From Marinomonas rhizomae (GTDB taxonomy: Bacteria > Pseudomonadota > Gammaproteobacteria > Pseudomonadales > Marinomonadaceae): a stretch of DNA of 64,000 nt. The position numbers were made by a program, and so were the translations under genes. The stretch lies in the NCBI RefSeq assembly GCF_003315485.1, contig NZ_QNSE01000003.1, positions 1 to 64,000 on the forward strand, in the 5' to 3' direction. Below, in pieces: positions 53,159 to 62,294 of the stretch. How positions within the stretch are numbered: position 1 is the stretch's first letter; each line of letters begins with the position of its first letter. The notes under the pieces were generated by a model, which was not told where the DNA came from, ran no database searches, and worked only from the letters and a program-made list of their open reading frames with translations.

Positions 53159-53801
53159 CTTCAAGCCTTGTTACTTGGTTTATAAATAGACTATTTAGTT
53201 CACTTATAAGCGGCCACCCTGATGCTTTAAGGGATTTGCTGGCCGTCGCTGTGGCAATTCCGAGTTTATCCGCAAGGTCGCTCACAGACAAAACTTCATG
53301 ATTGCGTAACATGGGAATTAATACGGCACATTGTCGAGATGTTAGCTCGGTGAGCTGTTTATCTAGGTATTTGAAGAGTAGCGCAAAGCGCTCTGTGAGT
53401 TCGAGATGCTCTGAATGAAAAATGAAACGGTCATTTTTCAGGGCTTTTAATCCCCGACCAGATAAAACAAAAGCTTCTCCCATCGACTCTGAGACTGAGG
53501 CGCGCAAGTCAGCGTTAGATGCAATAGCAAAGCTAATGCGGCTTTCAAAGGCTTTGCCAAGCGCTTTGATGCCAACTCGATAAAGAATTGCGTATCTCAG
53601 AGCGTTGTTAATATCATGTACGACTGTCTGAAATTCATCTCCGCGTTCAATGCTATGAAGGTTAGAGTGGTTCCCTTTGGTGATCCACGCTTGGATATCT
53701 TTGACTCGTTGCAGTAGTTGTTCGAATTCATCAGAAGTAAGTTTAGTTGAGCCAACAACATCACCGCTTATTACGGCAATAGGTTTAACTGTCTGCTTCA
53801 T
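53151..53801 (-). CDS. SatD-like protein with C-terminal HTH
   Basis: The 216-residue protein begins AVISGDVVGSTKLTSDEFEQ, typical of the SatD family and reminiscent of nucleotide-cyclase-like folds. Residues about 165-205 (VSDLADKLGIATATASKSLK) look like a helix-turn-helix. AGAGGA precedes the ATG. The gene is preceded by three 18-bp palindromes and is coupled to a DUF3307 gene, a pairing seen in other bacteria. Autoregulation through those sites is inference. Confidence 0.75.
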   Translation of the reverse strand: MKQTVKPIAVISGDVVGSTKLTSDEFEQLLQRVKDIQAWITKGNHSNLHSIERGDEFQTVVHDINNALRYAILYRVGIKALGKAFESRISFAIASNADLRASVSESMGEAFVLSGRGLKALKNDRFIFHSEHLELTERFALLFKYLDKQLTELTSRQCAVLIPMLRNHEVLSVSDLADKLGIATATASKSLKASGWPLISELNSLFINQVTRLEDV

Positions 53802-53831
53802 GTGATGTCCTCTTAGGTTGATAAGAGCAAT

Positions 53832-53906
53832 TTAGCCGTTTATGACTAAAAATACAAATTTAGCCAAAATGGGCTAATAATTGTTTTTTTAGCTCTTTAT
53901 GACTAA
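53832..53906. promoter_or_regulatory. Three 18-bp operator-like palindromes upstream of the SatD-like gene
   Basis: The sites lie at 53832-53849 (TTAGCCGTTTATGACTAA), 53860-53877 (TTAGCCAAAATGGGCTAA) and 53889-53906 (TTAGCTCTTTATGACTAA). Starts are 28 and 29 bases apart. All share TTAG at one end and CTAA at the other; the middle site is a perfect TTAGCC-N6-GGCTAA palindrome. They lie 31-105 bases before the ATG of the minus-strand SatD-like gene. This layout fits cooperative binding of a dimeric regulator. Confidence 0.65.
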
Positions 53907-54367
53907 TCAAGATAGAACTGACATTTTACTCCAATGAAAAGGTGAGCATCTAACTAGTGGCATTGATTAGTATTTTTTATAGGATTATGGTCAGAAGAAT
54001 GGTATTTCATCTCTCAATTGCTTCTGGGACTGCTACACTGATTTAAATAGGAGGTGACATCCATTAAATTGCTGCTGTTTTTCTTGATAAAACTAAAGCT
54101 TGCTATGGGTGTCAAAACTTATTATTTTATCTATACCGTAATGAAATATATTTTCAATAGAAGATTTATGGTATTGATATATAAAGTATTTAAGGGGTTG
54201 TGTAAGTTTTTTTGCTTGCTGTGTTTTGTTCATGATCTTGAGCAAGTATTTACATTCTAGGCATTGAAATTAAACGAAAGTACCCATAGATTATAAGTAA
54301 GGGCAGCAGAGGAGGAATAAGACTTAAGTTAATAAAAAAACCTGACCAAAACAGAAGGAAATTCTCT
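53907..54367. other. Divergent region before the hibernation factor gene
   Basis: This AT-rich stretch carries the doubtful small frame at 54054-54260. A possible extended -10 element (TGCTACACT) lies near 54032-54040. Nothing else is recognised. Confidence 0.35.
54054..54260 (+). CDS. Doubtful small hydrophobic protein behind a perfect Shine-Dalgarno
   Basis: AGGAGGTGA at 54049-54057 is a perfect anti-SD match, but no ATG lies at the right distance; the frame would start at a GTG inside the SD, or at ATT at 54063. The product (about 65-68 residues) is rich in F, K, L and Y, with no recognised family, as expected of AT-rich non-coding DNA. It may be real with a rare start, a decayed gene, or chance. 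Confidence 0.25.
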   Translation: MTSIKLLLFFLIKLKLAMGVKTYYFIYTVMKYIFNRRFMVLIYKVFKGLCKFFCLLCFVHDLEQVFTF

Positions 54368-54760
54368 ATGTATACATTGAATATCAGCGGTCACCACGTC
54401 CAATCTGGTGAAGAAGTTCAAGAAGTAGTAAAAGATAAAATGGATCACTTGGCGCGTATCAATAATCAGATAACCACCATCAACGTGACCTTAAATACAG
54501 AGAAGCATGGGGCTCATGAATTAATAGTAGAAGCCAGTGTTCATATTCCTGGCCATGATCTTTTTGCAATGGTTCAAACAGAAAAACAACTTAAACCAGC
54601 CCTTGACCTGTTAGTTGGCAAGTTGGAAAAACAGTTAATTAAACACAAAGCGAAGCATGCTGGTCGACAGCACCACATTAACGCTAAAGATGTAGAAAGT
54701 CCTATAGAGCGTCAGCTACAAGCAGAATTTGATGAGCTTGTTGAGCGCGAAGTTATTTAA
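54368..54760 (+). CDS. hpf: Ribosome hibernation promoting factor / RaiA family
   Basis: The 130-residue protein starts MYTLNISGHHVQSGEEVQEV, and has the S30AE fold with KHGAHELIVEASVHIPGHDL and a conserved basic helix (KLEKQLIKHKAKH). It binds idle ribosomes in stationary phase. The tail of about 25 residues beyond the domain is longer than short HPF but lacks the dimerisation domain of long HPF. GAAGGA precedes the ATG. It is not next to rpoN, where hpf often lies. Confidence 0.88.
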   Translation: MYTLNISGHHVQSGEEVQEVVKDKMDHLARINNQITTINVTLNTEKHGAHELIVEASVHIPGHDLFAMVQTEKQLKPALDLLVGKLEKQLIKHKAKHAGRQHHINAKDVESPIERQLQAEFDELVEREVI

Positions 54761-54785
54761 ACTAACAATATCTTTTAGGATGAAG

Positions 54786-54810
54786 CCTCGCTTATAGCGG
54801 GGCTTTTTTG
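54786..54810 (+). terminator. Terminator after hpf
   Basis: GCCTCGCT and AGCGGGGC pair (with one wobble) around loop TAT, followed by six T. Confidence 0.88.
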
Positions 54811-54921
54811 TGCTTGTATGAAAATAGGGTTAAAAAATTTATTGCTCTTTTAAAACTATATTTGTATGCATGGGGTAGATGGTGGGAAAGGCTGAAAAAG
54901 TAATGGTGAATTAAGTTGAAG

Positions 54922-54953
54922 AAAAAAGCGACGCCTGATGAGCGTCGCTTTTC
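54922..54953 (-). terminator. Terminator after acnB
   Basis: AAAAGCGACGC and GCGTCGCTTTT form an 11-bp stem with loop CTGATGA; on the minus strand it ends in six T. It lies about 30 bases after the acnB stop. Confidence 0.88.
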
Positions 54954-54982
54954 TATGTTACACACTATTTAATCGGTAATAA

Positions 54983-57784
54983 TTAAATATTAGTAGCTGG
55001 AATAAACTCTACAGGAGCCATTGTCATTGCGTCTAGCGGTGGAGCGAAGTCCGTAAGGGTTATGCCATCAACCGCTGCTTTGTATTCTTCCAGTGTTGGG
55101 AAACGTCCCAATATCGTAGAAAGTACAACGACTGGAGTAGAACCAAGTAAGGATTCACCTTTCTTCTCTGTGGAGTCAGCAACAACACGGCCTTGGAAAA
55201 GACGAGTTGAAGTTGCAATAACCGTATCACCAGGTTCTGCTTTTTCTTGGTTACCCATGCATAGGTTACATCCAGGGCGCTCCAAGTACATGATGTTTTC
55301 GTATTTAGTACGTGCTTCACCTTTTGGCTTAGCGTCGTTAAATTCGAAGCCAGCGTATTTTTTCAGGATATCCCAGTCACCTTCCGCTTTTAATTCATCA
55401 ACGATGTTATAGGTTGGTGGAGCAACAACTAATGGGACTTTGAATGATACACTACCATTTTGTTTTTCAAGGTTGCGCAGCATTTGAGCAATAATTTGCA
55501 TATCACCTTTGTGAACCATGCAAGAGCCAACAAAACCAAGATCGACAGGCTTGTCTTCATAGAAGGATACTTGACGAATCACATCGTGCGTATAACGTTT
55601 GGATACGTCATCATTGTTTACGTCTGGATCGGCAATCATTGGTTCAATGATTTCATCAAGGTCAACAACCACGTCAGCGTAGTAATTAGCATTGTTATCT
55701 GGTACTAGAGCCGGTTGCTCACCAGAAGTGATTCCCGCAATACGTTTGTCAGCAAGAGCGATTAAGCCGTGAAGCGTTTGAGCCTCATTTTCCATGCCTT
55801 TATCAATCATGATCTGAATGCGTTTTTTCGCTAATTCAAGAGACTGAATGAGTGTCTTATCTTGAGAAATACAGATAGAAGCTTTCGCTTTCATTTCCGC
55901 AGTCCAGTCAGTAAAGGTGAAGGCTTGGTCAGCCATCAATGTGCCGATGTGCACTTCAATTACGCGACCTTGGAACACATTTTCGCCGCCAAATTGTTTC
56001 AGCATCTGAGCTTGTGTAGCGTGTACCACATCACGGAAATCCATATAGCTCTTCATTTCACCTTTAAAGGTTACTTTCACAGATTCAGGGATTGGCATAG
56101 TCGCTTCACCTGTTGCTAGAGCGAGTGCAACCGTTCCTGAATCGGCACCAAAAGCAACACCTTTAGACATACGAGTATGAGAGTCGCCACCAATGATGAT
56201 CGCAGTGTCATCTACCGTAATATCATTCAATACTTTATGAATAACATCTGTCATTGGAGGGTAGATGCCTTTTGGATCACGACCCGTGATTAATCCAAAT
56301 TTGTTCATAAAAGACATCAGTTTTGGAATGTTAGCTTGCGCTTTTGAGTCCCAAACAGATGCAGTATGACAGCCAGATTGGTAAGCGCCATCAACACTTG
56401 GAGAGATAACAGTAGCAGCCATAGACTCCAATTCTTGAGCTGTCATTAAGCCCGTAGTATCTTGTGAGCCAACAATGTTTACTCTTACGCGAACATCAGA
56501 ACCAGCGTGTAATGCTTTTTTCGATTTCACACCTACTGCGTTTTTGTTGAAAATTTTCTCAACGGCAGTTAAACCTTGGTCATCATTAGATATTTCTTGT
56601 GCCGGAGCATAGACATTTGGTGTTGGGATACCCAAGGTTTCTGCGGCAAAAGTTTGTAGTTTCTTGCCAAATACAACAGCATAGGAGCTGCCGGCTTTCA
56701 TAAACTCAACTTGTTGAGGGGTAAAAGCGGAAGAAACATCAACCAACTCTTTGTCACCGTTGTAAAGTTTCTTTTCTTTGGTGTTGATGGTTAAAACGGT
56801 GCCGGTTTTAACGGAGTAAGCTTGCTCAAGAACCGTGTCGCCATTAGCATCAAGAACAGGTTTGCCATTGGCATCTACTTTCTTAACCCAGTTCTTAAGA
56901 TCTAAACCAATACCACCAGTAACGCCGACAGTCGTCATGAAAATAGGCGAGATACCGTTTGTACCTGCAACAACAGGAGCAAAGTTTACGAATGGAATGT
57001 ATGGGCTTGCTTGTTGACCAGCCCAAAGCGCTACGTTGTTCACGCCAGACATACGTGAAGAGCCAACGCCCATAGTGCCTTTTTCAGCAATTAGCATAAC
57101 TTTTGCTGTTGGGTGTTTGATTTGTAATTCTTTGATTTCTTGTTGAGCTTCAGGAGAAATCATGCACTTACCGTGAAGTTCACGGTCAGAGCGCGAGTGA
57201 GCTTGGTTACCCGGAGATAGTAAATCTGTTGAGATATCGCCTTCAGCTGCAATGTAAGTAACGACTTCAATTTTTTCGCTGATGTCAGGAAGTTTAGTGA
57301 AGAACTCTGCTTTGGCATAGCTTTCTAGAATCTCTTTAGCAATGCTATTGCCTGCTTTATAAGCTGATTCTAAGCGCTCCATATCTGCTTCGTACAAGAA
57401 TACTTGAGTCTTTAATACTTCCGCTGCAGAGGTTGCAATAGCGGAGTCATCAGACAATGCAAGGTCAATCAACACTTCAACAGAAGGACCGCCTTTCATA
57501 TGAGAAAGTAACTCTAGAGCAAATTCAGGAGTAATTTCTTTTACACTGGTTTCGCCTAAGATGATTTCTTTCAAGAACTTGGCTTTGACAACCGCAGCAC
57601 TTGTTGTACCTGGCAAAGTGTTATAAATGAAAAAGGAAAGAGATTCTTTGCGGTGCTCATGGCCTTCATCTTTGATTTGATCAATGATTTCAGTTAGTAA
57701 GTCAGCGCCATCAATGGGTTTAGGATGCAATCCTTGGCCTTTACGATTCTCTATTTCTTGTAAATACTCTAAATATAAGCTCAT
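54983..57784 (-). CDS. acnB: Aconitate hydratase B
   Basis: AcnB interconverts citrate and isocitrate in the TCA cycle. The ATG at 57784 (MSLYLEYLQEIENRKGQGLHPKP region) has AGAGGTG just upstream and matches the family start; in-frame codons farther upstream are not needed. The 933-residue protein has the N-terminal HEAT-like domain (1-160), the swivel domain and the cluster cysteines in FVGSCMVH and RPGCNLCMGN. Confidence 0.96.
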   Translation of the reverse strand: MSLYLEYLQEIENRKGQGLHPKPIDGADLLTEIIDQIKDEGHEHRKESLSFFIYNTLPGTTSAAVVKAKFLKEIILGETSVKEITPEFALELLSHMKGGPSVEVLIDLALSDDSAIATSAAEVLKTQVFLYEADMERLESAYKAGNSIAKEILESYAKAEFFTKLPDISEKIEVVTYIAAEGDISTDLLSPGNQAHSRSDRELHGKCMISPEAQQEIKELQIKHPTAKVMLIAEKGTMGVGSSRMSGVNNVALWAGQQASPYIPFVNFAPVVAGTNGISPIFMTTVGVTGGIGLDLKNWVKKVDANGKPVLDANGDTVLEQAYSVKTGTVLTINTKEKKLYNGDKELVDVSSAFTPQQVEFMKAGSSYAVVFGKKLQTFAAETLGIPTPNVYAPAQEISNDDQGLTAVEKIFNKNAVGVKSKKALHAGSDVRVRVNIVGSQDTTGLMTAQELESMAATVISPSVDGAYQSGCHTASVWDSKAQANIPKLMSFMNKFGLITGRDPKGIYPPMTDVIHKVLNDITVDDTAIIIGGDSHTRMSKGVAFGADSGTVALALATGEATMPIPESVKVTFKGEMKSYMDFRDVVHATQAQMLKQFGGENVFQGRVIEVHIGTLMADQAFTFTDWTAEMKAKASICISQDKTLIQSLELAKKRIQIMIDKGMENEAQTLHGLIALADKRIAGITSGEQPALVPDNNANYYADVVVDLDEIIEPMIADPDVNNDDVSKRYTHDVIRQVSFYEDKPVDLGFVGSCMVHKGDMQIIAQMLRNLEKQNGSVSFKVPLVVAPPTYNIVDELKAEGDWDILKKYAGFEFNDAKPKGEARTKYENIMYLERPGCNLCMGNQEKAEPGDTVIATSTRLFQGRVVADSTEKKGESLLGSTPVVVLSTILGRFPTLEEYKAAVDGITLTDFAPPLDAMTMAPVEFIPATNI

Positions 57785-58028
57785 TTGCACCTCTGAATAA
57801 TAATTGACGAAAATGTTATGCCTAACAATATGCTTCCTGCACATTAATTTTCCTTAGACTCCATTTCCGATTTTATCGATTGTAATGTTAAAAAATGCAG
57901 GCTTACTTTCAAATGAAAACAAGCTATACAAATTCTTCTCATTTTTTGATGCACTCATTTTATAGAAAAAAACGACTCAAAACTTACTATGCACCATAAC
58001 AATTTCGAATAGGTGACATTTAGCGGAA

Positions 58029-59786
58029 TTATTCTGATTTAGCCAAGTCATTAGATTGCTGAATAATCCTTACGACCCTAAAGCCCCAGTTGCTGGCTTT
58101 TAAGTCAGGTTGAGCTCTATACCGAGTCGAGCTTCTACCTACTCTTGGGATATCAAACCAAGAACCACCTCGCAGCACTCTGTTGTCACATTGATTGGCC
58201 AGCCAAACTTGGTTTTTGGTGGGGGCTCCTTCATAAGTGTCGTGATAGCAATCTTCAACCCATTCTGCGACGTTGCCATGCATATCAAATAAGCCTAGTG
58301 GATTACTTGCTTGGCTGCCAATCGGTGCTGAAGATATACCATCCCATTGACTACCACAGCTATCGCAAACGCTGTAGCCTTGTTTCACGTTATCACCGTA
58401 CCAAAAAGCGGTATCTGAATCCGCTCTGGCGGAATATTCCCATTCAATTTCTGTTGGTAAGCGATACTCTGCATTCGTTTCACTGGATATCCACGCTGTA
58501 TAGGCTTTCGCATCATACCAACTAATATTGATAGCAGGGCGTTGTCCTCGGCCCCAGCCATTATCAGGTGGGAGCTCTCGATTAGTTGCCTTGGCGAATT
58601 TGTCATATTGATCAAATGTGATCTCATATTTACTGATATAAAAACCATTAGGGATATCAACTTCATGAGCAGGTTTCTCATTATCGTCACCTATGTGGCT
58701 TTGATCGCCCATAATAAATGTTGCCGGAGGAATTTTTTCTACTTTTGGCGCAGTACCACCAGATTTGAGCGACTCTTCTAAAACTTGCGGTAAAGTTTCA
58801 AACGGTGTCTCTTCTTCCGTTTCAGGCTGAATGGTTTCAGGGGCGGCAACCACCTTTTTGGGTGGGGGCGTTTCTGGCCATAATGCAATGGCAGCGATAA
58901 GCCCCGTGACGATAAAAGTACTTGCACCAATAGTGATGGGGGACAAAGAGCGAACATAGCGCTTAACAGCTCGTTTTGTAGCGGAATTTTCACCCGCTTC
59001 TGGCTTGTACAAGTTAGCTCGAATAATTCGTATTACTTCAGCTAAGGATTTCGGTCTATGACGTTCACTGTCACGACTCCATTTTAGTAAACGCCCCCAT
59101 GTTGCATCGCTTAAATTAGGGTGAGTATCAGGTAAGCCGGTGGCGAAATCTTTATCAAGAATAGATTCTCCCAATAACGCTGCCATTAAAAGCCGCATAA
59201 AAGCAAAACTGTCTGAAGCTGGGCTGCGCTGTTGATCTTTTTTGAGATACTCAGGTGGGAACAAGCGAAGGTCCATTTCACTGCCTTCAATTCGCTTCAT
59301 CCAGTTGTGAGCACCAAACCCTGTCATTAACCCTAATCCATTAACAACATGAATAGAACTCAAGTCCAAATGGCCATGAAAAAGACCATTACGATGAACT
59401 TGATCTAATGCTTTGGCTATATTGTCGAATAAACTAATGACAACATTAAGAGGGGCTCCGTCTGGATATTTACCTAAAAAGCTATAGAGGTTCTCGCCAC
59501 CACAAACTGCAGAGCATGAAAATACCCATAAATTAGAATAAAAAGGCGGATAGTTTGGCGTAATCGCGGGGTGTTTTACGCTGGCATATTTCCTCGCATT
59601 TTGTAAGAAATCTTCGACCTTACCTTTGTTAGATTGGAAGAAGCGTAAGACAAAAGGGCGCCCACCTTGATCCGCAACCCAAGTGGTCTTATGGTCATCC
59701 ATAGGGTAATTTAAAACATACGGATCTAGCTCTACGCCAACATGTTGGCCAATTTTCAGTTTTGTAGGGTCATAAAAATCATTCAT
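58029..59786 (-). CDS. Pseudokinase / transmembrane / FGE-like (SUMF1) protein
   Basis: Using ATG 59786 gives 585 residues; a TTG at 59804 is an alternative, and neither has a clear ribosome binding site. Counting from the TTG, residues about 15-265 form a protein-kinase-like domain: HGHLDLSSIHV replaces the HRD loop (the catalytic K and N are lost) and MTGFG replaces DFG, so it is probably inactive. One membrane helix lies at about 290-310, then a Pro/Glu linker, then a formylglycine-enzyme-like domain (about 355-585, with RLPTEIEWEYSARA and RGGSWFD). The FGE part would be periplasmic. Confidence 0.83.
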   Translation of the reverse strand: MNDFYDPTKLKIGQHVGVELDPYVLNYPMDDHKTTWVADQGGRPFVLRFFQSNKGKVEDFLQNARKYASVKHPAITPNYPPFYSNLWVFSCSAVCGGENLYSFLGKYPDGAPLNVVISLFDNIAKALDQVHRNGLFHGHLDLSSIHVVNGLGLMTGFGAHNWMKRIEGSEMDLRLFPPEYLKKDQQRSPASDSFAFMRLLMAALLGESILDKDFATGLPDTHPNLSDATWGRLLKWSRDSERHRPKSLAEVIRIIRANLYKPEAGENSATKRAVKRYVRSLSPITIGASTFIVTGLIAAIALWPETPPPKKVVAAPETIQPETEEETPFETLPQVLEESLKSGGTAPKVEKIPPATFIMGDQSHIGDDNEKPAHEVDIPNGFYISKYEITFDQYDKFAKATNRELPPDNGWGRGQRPAINISWYDAKAYTAWISSETNAEYRLPTEIEWEYSARADSDTAFWYGDNVKQGYSVCDSCGSQWDGISSAPIGSQASNPLGLFDMHGNVAEWVEDCYHDTYEGAPTKNQVWLANQCDNRVLRGGSWFDIPRVGRSSTRYRAQPDLKASNWGFRVVRIIQQSNDLAKSE

Positions 59787-59874
59787 TACGAATTTGATAT
59801 CCAAATCAAGACGTTGCTGCCTAAGTGTTTAATACAGGGTATAATCACGTTTTTTAACACAAAAAGGTAGAGTA

Positions 59875-60486
59875 ATGTTATCAGCGTACCCAGAGCTTGT
59901 AGAATTTCTTCCCTGTGAATCACCTGAGTCATGGGTAAATTGGGCTCTTGAGAATCAAACTCTGCTATTAAATGATCACGCTCACTGTGAAAAAAAAGCG
60001 GCCTCAACAGCAATGAGTCTAATGTATCGCTATGTTGATCGCGATAACTTACTGCATAAAATGTCTCGTTTAGCCCGTGAAGAATTATTACATTTTGAGC
60101 AGGTTCATAAAATTATGCGAAAACGCGATGTGGCCTATGATCATTTATCAGCTTCACGCTATGCAGATGGTCTACGTAAACACATTCGTACTCACGAGCC
60201 TGCGCGTTTGGTTGATACCATGATTATTGGCGCTTTTGTAGAGGCTCGCTCTTGTGAACGTTTTGCGGCCTTAGCTCCACATTTAGATGAAGAGTTGTCG
60301 AAGTTCTATATTTCATTACTAAAATCAGAAGCAAGACACTTTGAAGATTATTTAGCATTAGCAAAAGAGTATTCAAATGAACCGATCGATGATCGCGTGG
60401 CGTTTTTCCGAGATTTAGAAGAGAAGCTCATTACCGAGCCTGATACAGAATTTCGTATGCACAGTGGCCCACCTGGATTGTTATAA
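59875..60486 (+). CDS. miaE: tRNA-(2-methylthio-N6-isopentenyl adenosine)-37 hydroxylase
   Basis: MiaE hydroxylates the isopentenyl group of ms2i6A37 in tRNA. The 203-residue protein has the di-iron ligands in HCEKKAASTAM, REELLHFEQV, FVEARSCERF and SEARHFEDYL. A short upstream gap of 70 bases separates it from the divergent pseudokinase gene. Length is usual for the family. Confidence 0.93.
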   Translation: MLSAYPELVEFLPCESPESWVNWALENQTLLLNDHAHCEKKAASTAMSLMYRYVDRDNLLHKMSRLAREELLHFEQVHKIMRKRDVAYDHLSASRYADGLRKHIRTHEPARLVDTMIIGAFVEARSCERFAALAPHLDEELSKFYISLLKSEARHFEDYLALAKEYSNEPIDDRVAFFRDLEEKLITEPDTEFRMHSGPPGLL

Positions 60487-60580
60487 GTTACAAAACGCCA
60501 CAATCTACTTATAAATCTACATGGTGACTTCTGAGTAGGGTGCTACACTCATATTATTGTCAGAGTTTCTGGAGACTATA

Positions 60581-60892
60581 ATGGGCATACAAAAGAGTGA
60601 AACCCTACCAGATGTTACTTATTGGCTTGCATTGGAGATTGCGAAAGTAGATCCTGTGGTTGACTTAGATGTCATGTATAAAGGTTCTTTGGAGTTGGAT
60701 TTTTTATACCAATTGCTGACTTGTAAAGTACAGCAACATTGGTGGCAAGCTTATGGAGTTCAGCTAAGTCCAGTGATTGTAAATAACGCTTTTTTTCGAG
60801 CTGTTGCAATGTTACATGATCGAAATATTGAATTCGGTCGCTCTCGTAATTCAGAAGAGACGATTTGGGTTAGAGAGCTTTTAAATCGTTAA
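60581..60892 (+). CDS. Hypothetical protein
   Basis: The ATG at 60581 has GGAG 8 bases upstream and a TGCTACACT extended -10-like element about 40 bases before it; an in-frame TTG at 60557 is less likely. The 103-residue product has no signal peptide, is rich in W, L and Y (WWQAYGVQLS), and ends TIWVRELLNR. I do not recognise a family. The gene stands alone between miaE and a terminator. Confidence 0.65.
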   Translation: MGIQKSETLPDVTYWLALEIAKVDPVVDLDVMYKGSLELDFLYQLLTCKVQQHWWQAYGVQLSPVIVNNAFFRAVAMLHDRNIEFGRSRNSEETIWVRELLNR

Positions 60893-60903
60893 ATGAATAT
60901 TTA

Positions 60904-60931
60904 AAAAATGCCAGCTTATGCTGGCATTTTT
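60904..60931. terminator. Bidirectional terminator after the 103-aa gene
   Basis: AAAATGCCAGC and GCTGGCATTTT form an 11-bp stem with loop TTAT, flanked by A and T runs. It can also end the converging lpxH operon. Confidence 0.9.
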
Positions 60932-60965
60932 GTATAGTGCTTTTGAAAATCAACGTGCGCAAGGT

Positions 60966-61742
60966 CTAATAAAGTATTTCTTTATGAATTACTTCTAGTC
61001 CTAGCAGCCCTCTTTGCAGGAATTCCTCTACAGATGCTTTGTATTGAGTGTAAGTATTATGCTCAACCGTGGCGAGCCAAATAGATTTGTCCCAATCACC
61101 TAGTACGCAACGTAGATACCCATCAGTCTTATGAACGTTAGGTCGATGAGTATGGCCGTGAATCACGCTTTTGCAGTTATGTTGAGACAAAGAGTCTTCG
61201 ACAGCAGATGGTGTAATATCCATGATTGCCATGGATTTTTCTGTTGCCATAGACTTACTGTCGTTGCGGAGTTGCGCGGCGAGTGCGATTCGCTGCTCAA
61301 GTGGCATCGCTAATATGTGTTCTTGCCATGCTTTAGAGCGTACCTTTTTTCTGAATGCTTGATATTCCGTATCTTCTAAGCAGTATTCGTCACCATGTGT
61401 TAGTAGCAGGGTGCTGTTTTCAAGAGGTAACTCAGTTTGCTCCTGAATAAGAGTAGCACCCACACGATTAACCCAATCGCTGCCAATCAAGAAATCTCGA
61501 TTGCCATGTAAAAAGTACAAGGAGATCCCCGATTTAGAAAGATCCGTTAAAGCATTTTCTATTTCGGTATTCCAGTCTGCCTGGAAATCATCTCCGATCC
61601 AGGCTTCATAGAAGTCACCTAAAATGTAGAGTTCAGCCTTTTCGTCACGCGCAATGAGTGCTTTGCTCATTTTGACAAACGCTCGGATTAAATCCGAGCG
61701 TTTGTCACTTAGGTGTAGATCTGAAATGAAATATCGGATCAT
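60966..61742 (-). CDS. lpxH: UDP-2,3-diacylglucosamine diphosphatase
   Basis: LpxH makes lipid X in lipid A synthesis at the inner membrane. The 258-residue calcineurin-like enzyme has ISDLHLSDKR, LGDFYEAWIGDD, LHGNRDFLIG, LLTHGDEYC and IHGHTHRP. It overlaps the ppiB stop by one base (TAATG), so translation is coupled. Confidence 0.96.
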   Translation of the reverse strand: MIRYFISDLHLSDKRSDLIRAFVKMSKALIARDEKAELYILGDFYEAWIGDDFQADWNTEIENALTDLSKSGISLYFLHGNRDFLIGSDWVNRVGATLIQEQTELPLENSTLLLTHGDEYCLEDTEYQAFRKKVRSKAWQEHILAMPLEQRIALAAQLRNDSKSMATEKSMAIMDITPSAVEDSLSQHNCKSVIHGHTHRPNVHKTDGYLRCVLGDWDKSIWLATVEHNTYTQYKASVEEFLQRGLLGLEVIHKEILY

Positions 61743-62245
61743 TAGCCTTCGCTTTTTACTAGTTCAGCGCTTTCAATAATAACATCTTCAGCAGGAACGT
61801 CTTGGTGCCCTGATTTCATTGTGGTTTTCACTTCTTTGATTTTGTTAACTACGTCCATACCAGCAGTTACCTTACCAAATACAGCGTAACCCCAACCGTC
61901 TGGTGTTTTACTGCGGTGATTTAGGAAGCTGTTATCTGCAACGTTGATAAAAAATTGTGCAGAAGCGGAGTGTGGGTCCATAGTGCGAGCCATCGCTAAT
62001 GTGCCAATTTCATTTTTAAGGCCATTGTCTGCTTCGTTTTCGATCGCAGTGCGAGATTCTTTTTGGGTCATACCGGGCTCAAAACCACCACCTTGAACCA
62101 TGAAGCCGTTAATTACGCGGTGGAAAATAACACCATTGTAAAAACCTGAAGTTACGTAATCTTCGAAGTTTTTCGCCGATTTTGGTGCTTTTTCATAATC
62201 TAGTTCAACGTGAATGTCACCGTGGTTTGTGTGCAAAATGATCAT
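61742..62245 (-). CDS. ppiB: Peptidyl-prolyl cis-trans isomerase B (cyclophilin)
   Basis: The 167-residue cytoplasmic cyclophilin has [38 protein letters not shown] and [16 protein letters not shown], with the catalytic R in FHRV. No signal peptide is present. It is coupled to lpxH, a conserved gammaproteobacterial pairing. Confidence 0.96.
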   Translation of the reverse strand: MIILHTNHGDIHVELDYEKAPKSAKNFEDYVTSGFYNGVIFHRVINGFMVQGGGFEPGMTQKESRTAIENEADNGLKNEIGTLAMARTMDPHSASAQFFINVADNSFLNHRSKTPDGWGYAVFGKVTAGMDVVNKIKEVKTTMKSGHQDVPAEDVIIESAELVKSEG

Positions 62246-62294
62246 TTAAGATTCCTTATAAAATTAACGTGGTAATGTGAAAGAATAGTCATAC

